64,000 bases of DNA from Danxiaibacter flavus (GTDB lineage Bacteria; Bacteroidota; Bacteroidia; Chitinophagales; Chitinophagaceae), in NCBI RefSeq assembly GCF_041060425.1, contig NZ_JAULBC010000001.1, positions 1,240,001 to 1,304,000 of the forward strand, in the 5' to 3' direction. The notes beneath the pieces are model-generated. The model saw only the letters and a program-made list of their open reading frames with translations. It was not told the DNA's origin and did no database searches. The translations under genes and the position numbers were made by a program. The first letter of the stretch is position 1; each line of letters starts with the position of its first letter. Positions 34,133 through 42,998 of this stretch are shown here, piece after piece.

Positions 34133-34574
34133 TCTGCAAACTAAAATACTTTTTCCCCTGTGAGGTTACTGGTCAGGTTGCCTGCATAATATCGCATGAT
34201 TAGCACTACTCGTGCAGCAATGGTTAAACCCTGATTTGCAAAATAAATTTTCAAAATACCGTTGAACTACTGCTTTTGCTTTTTTATTTGATATCCGGGC
34301 AATCTTTAATGCGCTCTATTAGAAACAGTGATGGCAGACGGCTGGTATACCATAGTTTAGCCTGGAAAAGTAGAAATTTCTACAGCGTGTAATTAATTGC
34401 CAATAGACCCTGCACGATCACAATTTCATAAATGAGCAGTTAATCCAAAACAATTTATCGTTTGTTCATTGTATCTGATTGTTTATCAAATCTGTTTTAA
34501 TAACCATACATGCAAATTCAAGGTGTGGCACAACATCTGCATTTTCCTAAATTACTTACGCTCAAAGAAGATAT
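34133..34574. other. Intergenic region with no gene
   Basis: About 440 bp between the isoprenoid-linked operon and the FAD/Rieske gene. No terminator hairpin, repeat or reading frame is convincing. It separates the operon from the next gene, which therefore is probably transcribed on its own. Confidence 0.45.
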
Positions 34575-36116
34575 ATGATTAGACGTGATTCTTACACAAC
34601 AAGTATTTGGCAGGCCAATGTAGATCCTTACGTTAGTACCTCATCGCCGGGAAAAAATGAATTATATGACGTTATTGTCATTGGGGGCGGGATTACCGGA
34701 ATTACTACTGGGTTGTTGTTACAGGAAGCAGGAAAAAAATGTTTGCTGCTGGAAGCGGAAAATATTTGTTTTGGAACTACGGGAGGAACTACTGCACACA
34801 TCAATACATTACTTGATACCCCTTATTCAGCAATTCAGAAAAATTTTAATAAGAGTATTGCAAAACAAGTGGCAGATGCCGCCCGGGATGCCGTTAATCT
34901 CATCAAAAACAATATTGATAAGTATAAGATCGACTGCGATTTCAATAATGCGGCGGCATATCTTTTTGCGAAAAATGATAATGAGGCTAAAGAACTACAA
35001 ACGATTTATGAAGCCTGCGAGCAGGTTGAATTGAATGTTAGTTATGTTGATGAAATGCCGATTCGGGTTGCTTTTGCCCAAGCTATACGTGTTGAAGGGC
35101 AAGCGAAATTTAATCCTTTAAAGTATGTATATGCATTGGCTGCTGCCTTTGAAAAAGCTGGCGGCTGTATTATGCAACATTGCAGGGTTACATCGTTAAA
35201 GCCTGATAGTCCGCTAGAGGTTGAAACCAGTTGTGGTATTTTCCATGGAGGTAGCGTTATATATGCAACACATATTCCGCCGGGGGTAAACCTGCTGCAC
35301 TTACGTTGTACGCCTTATCGTACTTATGCAATGGCCGTGAAGCTCGAAGACGATACATATCCTGAAGATCTGACCTATGATATGGAGAATCCTTATCATT
35401 ACTATCGTACACAAGAAATAAATGGTGAAAAATATTTGATTGCTGGCGGTAAAGATCATAAGACCGGACAGGAAGAAAATACAGAATACAGATTTACCAT
35501 GCTGGAAGCAACCCTTCGCGAAAATTTCAAAGTAAAGGACATACCATACAAATGGTCTTCCCAATATTTTGAACCTACAGACGGGTTGCCTTATATCGGT
35601 CATTTGCCCGGACACCCTGAAAACATTTTTGTCGCTACCGGTTTGGGCGGAAATGGAATGACGTACAGCCATGTTGCTGCAATAACACTCAAAAGTATTC
35701 TTACAAACGATCATCATCCCGACATAGAATTGTTTAATCCAAACCGGGTTAAACCTGTCGCAGGTTTTGCTAATTTTTTATCCCACAATATTGATGCGGT
35801 TAAAAATTTTGTAGGAAGATTATTTCCGGGAGAAAAGTTGCATGAACTTGCCGGTCTTGCTCCGGGCGAAGGAGAAGTTGTTAATTATGACCATGAAAAA
35901 ATTGCGCTGTATAAAGATGAAGACGGAATGTTGCATGCAGTTAGTCCTGTATGTAAACATTTGAAATGCGAAGTAAAATGGAACAGTGCAGAACGTTCCT
36001 GGGATTGCCCCTGCCATGGTGCAAGATATGATTATGACGGTAACGTATTAACGGGGCCGGCAGATCATTCTCTCGAAGTAATTTCATTAGATACCAGCGC
36101 TGAAAATAAGTCTTAG
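34575..36116 (+). CDS. FAD-dependent oxidoreductase fused to a Rieske domain
   Basis: 513 aa. Residues 30-380 form a DadA-type amine/amino-acid oxidoreductase with the FAD motif GGGITG (37-42). Residues about 430-505 form a Rieske [2Fe-2S] domain with the ligand pattern CxH (Cys460, His462) and CPCH (Cys478, His481). The fusion is a known architecture in bacteria, but the substrate is not defined. It is followed by an iron-permease-family gene with a 40-nt gap. Confidence 0.87.
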   Translation: MIRRDSYTTSIWQANVDPYVSTSSPGKNELYDVIVIGGGITGITTGLLLQEAGKKCLLLEAENICFGTTGGTTAHINTLLDTPYSAIQKNFNKSIAKQVADAARDAVNLIKNNIDKYKIDCDFNNAAAYLFAKNDNEAKELQTIYEACEQVELNVSYVDEMPIRVAFAQAIRVEGQAKFNPLKYVYALAAAFEKAGGCIMQHCRVTSLKPDSPLEVETSCGIFHGGSVIYATHIPPGVNLLHLRCTPYRTYAMAVKLEDDTYPEDLTYDMENPYHYYRTQEINGEKYLIAGGKDHKTGQEENTEYRFTMLEATLRENFKVKDIPYKWSSQYFEPTDGLPYIGHLPGHPENIFVATGLGGNGMTYSHVAAITLKSILTNDHHPDIELFNPNRVKPVAGFANFLSHNIDAVKNFVGRLFPGEKLHELAGLAPGEGEVVNYDHEKIALYKDEDGMLHAVSPVCKHLKCEVKWNSAERSWDCPCHGARYDYDGNVLTGPADHSLEVISLDTSAENKS

Positions 36117-36156
36117 CGCTACATGCGTTTTATTAAGTAAAGAAAAATGTGACTGT

Positions 36157-36639
36157 ATGAACAGTAAGAAAAAAATGAACAAAGTATTTGCGCGTAAGTT
36201 TGATGCGTTTTCTACAAGAGTTACCAAAATAACAGGAAGCCCCCGGGCTTTTTTTCTTGCATTGCTGGCCATTGTGGTATGGGGGATCACCGGACCGGTC
36301 TTTCATTTTTCAGATACATGGCAGCTGGTTATTAATACCGGAACCACCATTATAACTTTTCTGATGGTGTTTATCATTCAACAATCGCAAAATAAAGATA
36401 CTATAGCTATACACCTAAAGTTGAATGAGATTATTGCTTCACTGGACAGGGCAAGTAACCGCATGATTGATGTGGAAGATCTTACAGCTGAAGAGCTTGA
36501 AACGGTAAAACGGTATTATATAAAACTTTCTGAACTGGCGGAAAAAGAAATCGGTCTTAAAAAATCGCACTCAATAGATGATGCAGAGAAACTACATCAC
36601 ATGAAAATGCATGCTTACGATAAATCATCAAAGCTGTAA
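36157..36639 (+). CDS. Low-affinity iron permease family protein
   Basis: 160-aa membrane protein matching the low-affinity iron permease family of bacteria: a basic N-terminus, two membrane helices (about residues 29-48 and 54-70), the GSPRAFFLAL and FLMVFIIQQSQNKDT motifs and a helical cytoplasmic C-terminus. Bacterial members have unproved transport activity. Its location directly behind an iron-sulfur oxidoreductase gene suggests a shared unit, though this is inference. A second possible start is the Met at 36175. Confidence 0.75.
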   Translation: MNSKKKMNKVFARKFDAFSTRVTKITGSPRAFFLALLAIVVWGITGPVFHFSDTWQLVINTGTTIITFLMVFIIQQSQNKDTIAIHLKLNEIIASLDRASNRMIDVEDLTAEELETVKRYYIKLSELAEKEIGLKKSHSIDDAEKLHHMKMHAYDKSSKL

Positions 36640-36722
36640 ATAGTCCTGCGGATTTTCTTTCCAAAGCTATAAAATATTTGTTGGCGATTGTAAATGCGTA
36701 TTTTTATCGGAAATGCTGCCGA

Positions 36723-37631
36723 ATGAATAAACGTAACGGACTTACATTTGCTTTCTTACTTTGTTTTATTCTTTTTAGTTCGACCAGTTTTGCCCAATCT
36801 CTCGACTCGATAAAAGTTGTTGCACGCGGGGCTGAAGTAAAACATGTCGCCAATAATTTCGGATTTACAGAAGGACCAGCCGTGGACAAATCCGGTAATA
36901 TTTACTTCACCGATCAGCCGAACGATAATATCTGGAAGTACGATACTGACGGAAAACTTTCGCTTTTTATGCATGGCGCCGGGCGGTCCAATGGTTTGTA
37001 TTTTGATCATAACGGAAACCTGATTTCTTGTGCAGATGAGCATAATGAACTTTGGTCCATCAATATGCAAAAGAAAAAAACAGTATTGCTCACAAATTTC
37101 CGTGGGCATTTAATGAATGGCCCAAATGATCTTTGGATAGATGCAAGCGGTGGCATCTATTTTACAGACCCATATTACCCACGTGATTACTGGACCCGTA
37201 AGAATTCTGAAATCAAAGAGCAGGTGTATTATCTGCCAAAAGGAAGGAAAGATGCAGTGATTGTAGATAGCACTATTGTGAAGCCCAATGGAATTGTTGG
37301 GACGCCAGACGGGAAACATCTTTTTGTTGCGGATATTGGCGATAGTAAAATCTACAAATACGATATCGGTAGCGACGGAAAGTTGCTCAACAGACGGCTT
37401 TTTGCCCCGCAGGGTTGTGACGGTATGACACTGGACAACCAGGGTAATCTATACCTGGCGGGTAACGGAGTGACCATTTACGACGCAGCAGGTAATAAAA
37501 TAGGCAATATACCTGTGCCATCTTCATGGTCGGCTAACGTATGCTTCGGGGGGAAAAACAGAGATGTTTTGTTGATCACTGCTTCTGAATCTGTGTATAC
37601 CGTAAAGATGAGTGTGAAAGGAGTAGAGTAG
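36723..37631 (+). CDS. Secreted SMP-30/gluconolactonase family protein
   Basis: 302 aa from the ATG at 36723, giving a signal peptide (about residues 1-23, ending SFAQS); a TTG further upstream (36678) is less likely. The six-bladed propeller of SMP-30/gluconolactonase is clear: FTEGPAVDKSGNIYFTD near residue 47, GGIYFTDPYY near residue 142, IVKPNGIVGTPDGKHLFVAD near residue 185 and DGMTLDNQGNLYL near residue 234. Members hydrolyse sugar lactones. No sugar dehydrogenase is adjacent. Confidence 0.85.
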   Translation: MNKRNGLTFAFLLCFILFSSTSFAQSLDSIKVVARGAEVKHVANNFGFTEGPAVDKSGNIYFTDQPNDNIWKYDTDGKLSLFMHGAGRSNGLYFDHNGNLISCADEHNELWSINMQKKKTVLLTNFRGHLMNGPNDLWIDASGGIYFTDPYYPRDYWTRKNSEIKEQVYYLPKGRKDAVIVDSTIVKPNGIVGTPDGKHLFVADIGDSKIYKYDIGSDGKLLNRRLFAPQGCDGMTLDNQGNLYLAGNGVTIYDAAGNKIGNIPVPSSWSANVCFGGKNRDVLLITASESVYTVKMSVKGVE

Positions 37632-37818
37632 TTTGGAAATTCGCCGCGCCTGAAAAAGCACTGCGGTTTAGCAAGAAAGACTGCAGCGCAATTAATACTA
37701 CAGGAGGGTATTTTAATAGTCAGATTTTAATTTTATATTTAATACCTGTCCTGGCTGTGAAAATTGATCCGCAGGGCCTGGGATGAATTCCTAACTCTAA
37801 AACTTTTGGAAAAGCTTT

Positions 37819-38355
37819 ATGAAAATACTCCTGATGTTAGCCTTCCTGGCGCCGGCCATCAGTTGCTGTGCACAACCGGAAGATGAAAAAAGGTCAAGGG
37901 ATCAATGGGAACCCTTGGTGTACATTGATTCGCTCAAGCTGAGCTACGGTCAGTTCCAGTCGTTGTATTTTAGCCCGGACAAAATTTCAAATATCGATCT
38001 TGTTAATAATTACTATGATTCAGGTAGCCATGTGCATGGAAAAATTGTTATCAGGACAAAAAATCCAAAGGAATTAAAATTGCTGACGCTGGAGGATATT
38101 GAACGCAGGTATGCACTTTCTAACGCAGAGCCTACGCTTGTTATGGTAGATAATGACATTGTTAAGGATGTAAGCACAGTTCGGGTTGATTCGTCTTATA
38201 TACTTCGTGTTGAAGTTCTGCATGCAGATGATCTTGACTATATGAAAGACTCCGGACAGGAAGTTCGTGTAGTGAAAATATGCACTAAGGCGTTGACGTA
38301 TTCAAACAAAGAAGCCAGATTCTATATAAAAGAGGATGTGGCCGGATCTGAATAA
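37819..38355 (+). CDS. Secreted hypothetical protein
   Basis: 178 aa with a signal peptide (about residues 1-18, ending SCCAQ). The mature sequence contains a segment resembling a TonB receptor plug signature (ISNIDLVNNYYDSGSHVHGKIVIRTKN, about residues 56-82, given as position only), here without any receptor barrel. I recognise no family. It lies in its own transcription unit before the esterase gene, 40 nt away. Function unknown. Confidence 0.65.
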   Translation: MKILLMLAFLAPAISCCAQPEDEKRSRDQWEPLVYIDSLKLSYGQFQSLYFSPDKISNIDLVNNYYDSGSHVHGKIVIRTKNPKELKLLTLEDIERRYALSNAEPTLVMVDNDIVKDVSTVRVDSSYILRVEVLHADDLDYMKDSGQEVRVVKICTKALTYSNKEARFYIKEDVAGSE

Positions 38356-38395
38356 TGTTACAAATAAACTCCGGCTGCTGATAATTTGAAAAAAT

Positions 38396-39319
38396 ATGAA
38401 ACCAAAACATTATTTAAGTTGCCTGTTGTTACTAACGCTCTCCGCCTTTATGCAGCCTTGTTTATATGGACAGTCTTCTTCTGTAAAAGATATCTTTCCC
38501 GAAGGCACCGAAATTCACAGTGATATTCCCTACGCAAATGATACAGTCAGCAAACACCTGCTTGATATTTATTTACCGGCAAAAACGACAAAAGATCTTC
38601 CGCTCGTTGTCTGGATTCATGGCGGTGCATGGATGTTAAACGATAAGCATGCTGATATGAGTTATATGCGGAACACCGTCAGGGAATTTATTGAGAATGG
38701 GTATGCATTGGCTTCTATAAACTACCGGTACAGTACAGAGGCCATTTTTCCCGCACAACTTCAGGATTGTAACCAGGCCCTTGAATTTCTCTACCAACAT
38801 GCGTCGCAATACCATATTAACAGAAGCCGGATTGCATTGATTGGCTTTTCTGCCGGCGGACATCTTGCATCTTTGTTGGGTTTATCTGCGAATAATAATG
38901 TGAAAGATTTTTATCCCGGCGGAAACAGTCCGCATTTTAAAATAAAATGTGTGCTTGATTTTTATGGCCCGTCAGATCTGATTGCTATTGCAAGCATGCC
39001 GGATACTTCGGCAGCTCCCGCCGTGAGTCCTGTTTCAATATTGCTTGGGCATTCGCCAATAGAACGGCCTGATGTGGCGCGTAAAGCCAGCCCCGTTAGT
39101 TATGTGGATAAGGATGATCCACCTTTCTTTATAGTGCAGGGTGAAAAAGATGAATCTGTGCCTAATACCCAGTCGAAGTTGTTGAGTTCCTGGCTAACCA
39201 TCACAGGCGTGAAAAATCAACTCATTATTGTTCCTGGTGCACCTCATTTTGGTAAGATGTTCGACGCGGATGATATAAGACTTAAGTTGTTTAGTTTTTT
39301 GAATAGCTATATGAAATAG
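38396..39319 (+). CDS. Secreted alpha/beta-hydrolase, esterase (BD-FAE/HSL-like)
   Basis: 307 aa with a signal peptide (about residues 1-25, ending LYGQ). Catalytic features of the carboxylesterase group are seen: HGGAW (oxyanion hole, near residue 76), nucleophile Ser152 in GFSAGG, an Asp in GEKDESVP near residue 260 and His in APHFG near residue 288. It resembles the accessory feruloyl-esterase/lipase group. Export and its neighbour, a secreted hypothetical protein, suggest a role in degrading an extracellular ester. Confidence 0.87.
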   Translation: MKPKHYLSCLLLLTLSAFMQPCLYGQSSSVKDIFPEGTEIHSDIPYANDTVSKHLLDIYLPAKTTKDLPLVVWIHGGAWMLNDKHADMSYMRNTVREFIENGYALASINYRYSTEAIFPAQLQDCNQALEFLYQHASQYHINRSRIALIGFSAGGHLASLLGLSANNNVKDFYPGGNSPHFKIKCVLDFYGPSDLIAIASMPDTSAAPAVSPVSILLGHSPIERPDVARKASPVSYVDKDDPPFFIVQGEKDESVPNTQSKLLSSWLTITGVKNQLIIVPGAPHFGKMFDADDIRLKLFSFLNSYMK

Positions 39320-39334
39320 AGCAAACTGTCAACA

Positions 39335-39436
39335 ATACCGATTCATTTAATGGATAATTGAAAATTGATAGTTGAAAATGATCCGCCTTGTCTTTCAATT
39401 GTCCATTGTCAATTTTCAATTGTCCATTAAGCTATT
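39335..39436. repeat. CAATTGTCCATTGTCAATTTTCAATTG palindromic repeat
   Basis: TTAATGGATAATTGAAAATTGATAGTTGAAAA and, after 14 nt, its inverse TTTCAATTGTCCATTGTCAATTTTCAATTGTCCATTAA, giving a long hairpin right behind the esterase stop. It can serve as a terminator. Confidence 0.8.
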
Positions 39437-39517
39437 TTAGGCGTCACATTGCGTTTGTTTAAATAAAACGGTATTTTGGAATCGACGTTGTTTTCATTCA
39501 TCACAAAACAAAAGTCG

Positions 39518-40126
39518 ATGGAAGAACGAAGTAATATTCCGCGGCATCTGTCAGTAGTATTGCTTTATCCTGCAGTTTTGGGTTATTTTTTCTTTGAAAT
39601 AGTTCAGTCTGCAACGCTTGGCAGCCATCTGCAGGAAATGGATACCATCTTTCGCGGAAAATGGATGCTGGAATTGGGGAAATGGATATTGATCATTGAA
39701 ACGTTTCTGTTCTATTGTTGTGATTTTTTAGGGTCATGCTACGTGCCGGAATATACCAGGTGGAACTTTATCAGCGATATAGCATTTTTAACAATGATCA
39801 TTGTTACATTACACTCGCTCAGTGTGAGTGAAGAGGTTGGCGGCGATTATCTTGATGTTCACATTTTCAGCACTTGTTTTTGTTCGTTTATGCTTATCTA
39901 TTTACTGCGTTATTTTGCCAAGAACAGATACTACACAGAGGCGGAAAAAAGAAGGTACCGGCGACTTGCAATTATTGAAGCAGCGTTTTTACTTTTTTTT
40001 CTGGGGTTGCTTATGTGGAGTCCCGTTGGCTGGTTATTGTATCTGCAGCTCTTACTACTCATACTTGCCATAGCTTACCTGGTGTACGAGTACGCCAAAG
40101 AAATACGGAGCATGCTTGCAGGTTAA
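39518..40126 (+). CDS. Multi-span membrane protein, unknown
   Basis: 202 aa from the ATG at 39518; an alternative TTG at 39476 would add 14 residues. Six predicted membrane helices cover most of it (about residues 18-33, 55-75, 85-105, 110-130, 145-165 and 170-190). I know no family. It stands alone between a repeat and a convergent DinB gene. Confidence 0.65.
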   Translation: MEERSNIPRHLSVVLLYPAVLGYFFFEIVQSATLGSHLQEMDTIFRGKWMLELGKWILIIETFLFYCCDFLGSCYVPEYTRWNFISDIAFLTMIIVTLHSLSVSEEVGGDYLDVHIFSTCFCSFMLIYLLRYFAKNRYYTEAEKRRYRRLAIIEAAFLLFFLGLLMWSPVGWLLYLQLLLLILAIAYLVYEYAKEIRSMLAG

Positions 40127-40171
40127 AGTTGAGCCCGGCTTACTAACGATGTACCTTTTATGTATTTTACA

Positions 40172-40702
40172 TTAATGTTGATTTGCCAGGAAGTTTTTTA
40201 TTCTTTCTTTTTGCCTGAGATGATGGCGCAAGTGCATGTCTGCAAATTGTAACCATTCCGGGCCACTAAAATAACCAAGACCGGGATGCTGCGTTTTACC
40301 TGTAGCAGTAGTATTAACCAGGGATTGTGCCGCGCGATTCATTCGTTGTTTTAGTGCAAGCATGTCATCGTGCAAACCTGTCTTGCTTTGCGGTTGTTGT
40401 ATTTTATCTGTAGAGGCGGGGTCTCCTTTGATTTTGACTTCCGGAAAAGCATTGCTGCGGAACATTGACTTGCCAATATCTGTCATCTCTTGTGAAAGAT
40501 TTGCATTATTGTTGGTGGATGCTTCTATCTGTTCTATGTAATAATCAGTTTCGTTGATCAGGTGCATATAAACCTGTCCGAGTGACCAGCTTTCGGCATC
40601 AGGCTTTGTGATCAGTTTTTCAAAATCAAATGTACCCAGTTCGGCAATCCATGCATCAATGGTATTGTTGAAGTCGTTAATAAGTTTAGTTAAACATTGC
40701 AT
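40172..40702 (-). CDS. DinB-fold protein
   Basis: 176 aa four-helix bundle of the DinB/YfiT superfamily. Its metal-ligand histidines appear in LGQVYMHLINETDYYIEQI near residue 41 and in MHLRHHLRQKERIK near residue 157. Members are thiol S-transferases or have unknown metal-dependent functions. A near-consensus promoter (TATCTTTA) ends 8 nt before the start. Two more DinB-like proteins are encoded within the next 4 kb. Confidence 0.85.
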   Translation of the reverse strand: MQCLTKLINDFNNTIDAWIAELGTFDFEKLITKPDAESWSLGQVYMHLINETDYYIEQIEASTNNNANLSQEMTDIGKSMFRSNAFPEVKIKGDPASTDKIQQPQSKTGLHDDMLALKQRMNRAAQSLVNTTATGKTQHPGLGYFSGPEWLQFADMHLRHHLRQKERIKNFLANQH

Positions 40703-40775
40703 TGACGATAAAGATAGCCATATTTCTTTTTTGTGACGTTGACTGATTACATAGTGTTAACTACCCCATTTCAGG

Positions 40776-41219
40776 TTACGCATTGAATTGCCGCAGATGA
40801 TGATCTGTGTGCTTGTATGCAAGATAGCCTGTCTGTTCCATATTCATTTTCCCGAAGAAAGGATGCATGAGCTCAATGTTGGAGATATGGGCATATTCTT
40901 CAATGAGCGCGATCCATTTCTTTTTTTCGTCGGTAACATCACCGGTTTCTTTTATTACCAGTTCAGGAATAGTGGGGGAGTTGCGCCTTATTGGCTGCTC
41001 ATCCTTCAATAAACTTCTCATCGCCATTTTGCCAAATATCCGGCCCATTAATACACGTTTGTATTGTGTTTTGCCCAATGCCATTTCTTCCCATAACCGG
41101 CAATGCTTTATCATCTGGTACACATTCATTTTTCCCCATTGAGCTGTGTTGCTCTCCGAAAGCGTGTTTATGCGACGGATTAATTCATTTCTTGTATAGT
41201 TGTCAAATACTGTTTGCAT
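40776..41219 (-). CDS. DUF1569 (DinB-like) protein
   Basis: 147 aa from the ATG at 41219; an upstream extension to 41285 would overlap the VOC gene and is rejected. It has the DUF1569 layout (ELIRRINTLSESNTAQWGKM at residues 9-28, MIKHC near residue 34, and a C-terminal HPFFGKMNMEQTGYLAYKHTDHHLRQF segment, given by position). DUF1569 is a branch of the DinB fold. It follows the VOC gene by 25 nt, so the two may be co-transcribed. Confidence 0.8.
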   Translation of the reverse strand: MQTVFDNYTRNELIRRINTLSESNTAQWGKMNVYQMIKHCRLWEEMALGKTQYKRVLMGRIFGKMAMRSLLKDEQPIRRNSPTIPELVIKETGDVTDEKKKWIALIEEYAHISNIELMHPFFGKMNMEQTGYLAYKHTDHHLRQFNA

Positions 41220-41244
41220 GTTATATAATTTGTTGGTGATGAGC

Positions 41245-41652
41245 TTAGCCCAATTGTGCGAGAGAGAACCAGTTGCCTGAATCATCCTTAAAAATGGCTT
41301 CGGTTCCGTAGAATTCTTTCCTGGGAGGTTTGGTAAACTCTACACCTTTGGCCTTCAATTCTTCATAAGTGGCGAAAATATCTTTGCTTGTAAATAAGCC
41401 CACACCAAATGTTCCTTTGGAAACAAGCTCTTTCAGCATCTCTGCAGTTTCACTGCTGTACATGCTTTTTGATATTGGCGAAAGAATAATTTCGAATCCT
41501 GGTTGATCCGGCGGACAAACGGTGAGCCATCTTCCGTCTTCACCCATTGGTACATCAGTTATTACCTTAAAGCCGAGTTTATTTGTGTAGAAATCGAAAG
41601 CGCTGTCCTGGTTAAGTACATGGATGCTAACATGTGTCATTTTTGTGATCAT
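41245..41652 (-). CDS. VOC (glyoxalase/bleomycin resistance) family protein
   Basis: 135 aa from the ATG at 41652 (a TTG three codons before is possible). Typical vicinal-oxygen-chelate fold, with VSIHVLNQDSAFDFYTNKLG at the start, LTVCPPDQPGFEIIL near residue 46 and AIFKDDSGNWFSL at the end, the last giving the family's terminal metal ligand region. The enzyme activity is unknown; such single-domain members often handle small electrophiles or antibiotics. It precedes the DUF1569 gene by 25 nt. Confidence 0.85.
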   Translation of the reverse strand: MITKMTHVSIHVLNQDSAFDFYTNKLGFKVITDVPMGEDGRWLTVCPPDQPGFEIILSPISKSMYSSETAEMLKELVSKGTFGVGLFTSKDIFATYEELKAKGVEFTKPPRKEFYGTEAIFKDDSGNWFSLAQLG

Positions 41653-41691
41653 ACTTTGCAAATTGAATGTTATGCAAAGAAAAAATGATAG

Positions 41692-42144
41692 CTAGGCTTT
41701 TGCTTCTTCAAAATTGCTATTTTTCAACCATCCGTTTTTTTCGGCGAAGCAACCTGGAATAAACGTGAGCGGTGCTTTATTGATTTGTTTTTGTAGCTGT
41801 TGCTGCTGGGCAAGATATAAGGATGGAGAAATGCCTACGATGCGTTTAAATAATCCGCTGAAAGAACTAAGGCTTTCAAATCCTACTGAATAACAAACAT
41901 CAGATACCGGCTGCAACGATCTAAGCAATTGTAATGCTTTTTCAATTCTCACAGCTATCAGGTATTGATGTGGTGTTTTGCCGTAGATCCTTTTAAAAAG
42001 TCTGATGAAATGAAATTTTGAAAAATATGCCTCATCTGCAATGTTGTCCAGTTCAATCGTATCTGCATAATTATTGTCTATAAAAAGCTTCGCCTGGACA
42101 ATCCGCCGGTATAAGTAAATATTTGGATATTGCTCTGCAAACAT
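41692..42144 (-). CDS. AraC-type regulator, DNA-binding domain only
   Basis: 150 aa, made up of the two HTH motifs of AraC proteins (LDNIADEAYFSKFHFIRLFK near residue 29 and VSDVCYSVGFESLSSFSGLFK near residue 80) and a short tail, with no ligand-binding domain before them. It is therefore a one-domain member, as in MarA/SoxS. The gene lies just upstream of the VOC/DUF1569 pair on the same strand (39 nt to the VOC start) and probably controls it. The start is the ATG at 42144. Confidence 0.85.
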   Translation of the reverse strand: MFAEQYPNIYLYRRIVQAKLFIDNNYADTIELDNIADEAYFSKFHFIRLFKRIYGKTPHQYLIAVRIEKALQLLRSLQPVSDVCYSVGFESLSSFSGLFKRIVGISPSLYLAQQQQLQKQINKAPLTFIPGCFAEKNGWLKNSNFEEAKA

Positions 42145-42240
42145 TTTGAACGGTGTTGACGGTTAGAAAACCTGGTGGTAATATCAGTTAAAGATATAAA
42201 AAATATGACGACGATTCCTGGGAGATTGAATATATGTGTT

Positions 42241-42912
42241 TTAAATAAGAGCATGCGGACCAGCCGTCTTTTTCCCTATTAGAAATACACTTATAATCAA
42301 TATCCACAAAAAGAATAGTCCGGCTGCAATGGGTATGTTCCAGCCGTTAACGCTGTAAAAATCCAGTGGCGTCGTCATGAAGAAAATAGTGGGCACAAAT
42401 GCCAGGTTATAAACGGCGAATATATAACCGAGAACGGCCGTCCATTTGGGGAACAAATTCGTTTTTATAATCAGTGTACTGCCTGTGAAGAGAATGATGG
42501 TATTAAGTAACCGGTTAATTGGCCCGTAGATCAGTAATGCACCTTCGGCTCCATAGCCAACCCAGGTTGGATTTACCGGCTTATTATTGGCGATCCATAT
42601 GCTTCCGCTTTGTATAGCATCTGCAATCAATGATACTATTGCAAATGCAAGCCCGCAGGAAAATAAAAAATCGCCAATTCGAATGTGATCGGGGTGAAGT
42701 TGTGCTACAATATATTTGAACTGGCTAAAGAAGCCAATGAGGCCGGCGCAGATAAACAGGTCAAGAAGAATACGTATAAGCACAGTGTTCGGCGGCGGAG
42801 TTCCCTCCGGAGTTGGTGTGTAAACAAAGTATAAATGTATTTCCGCAAGTACAAGAAGGTACAATACAATTCCGGTAACTCCTGTGTTGCGCAGTAATGT
42901 TGACTTAATCAT
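42241..42912 (-). CDS. Membrane protein, DUF4386-like
   Basis: 223 aa from the ATG at 42912 (MIKSTLLRNTG). Six membrane segments are seen. Conserved-looking loops include FIANNKP and TPTPEGTPPP. I place it in a DUF4386-like group of Bacteroidota membrane proteins with modest confidence; its function is unknown. It is divergent from the AraC gene that starts 87 bp away, so both may share a regulatory region. Confidence 0.6.
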   Translation of the reverse strand: MIKSTLLRNTGVTGIVLYLLVLAEIHLYFVYTPTPEGTPPPNTVLIRILLDLFICAGLIGFFSQFKYIVAQLHPDHIRIGDFLFSCGLAFAIVSLIADAIQSGSIWIANNKPVNPTWVGYGAEGALLIYGPINRLLNTIILFTGSTLIIKTNLFPKWTAVLGYIFAVYNLAFVPTIFFMTTPLDFYSVNGWNIPIAAGLFFLWILIISVFLIGKKTAGPHALI

Positions 42913-42998
42913 GATCGTATGTTTTGTCAACAAGTGTATTCATTTTGTGAGAGACATTTGTTACATTAGAAGGAGTATTAGTTACAAAATACGGAGCA

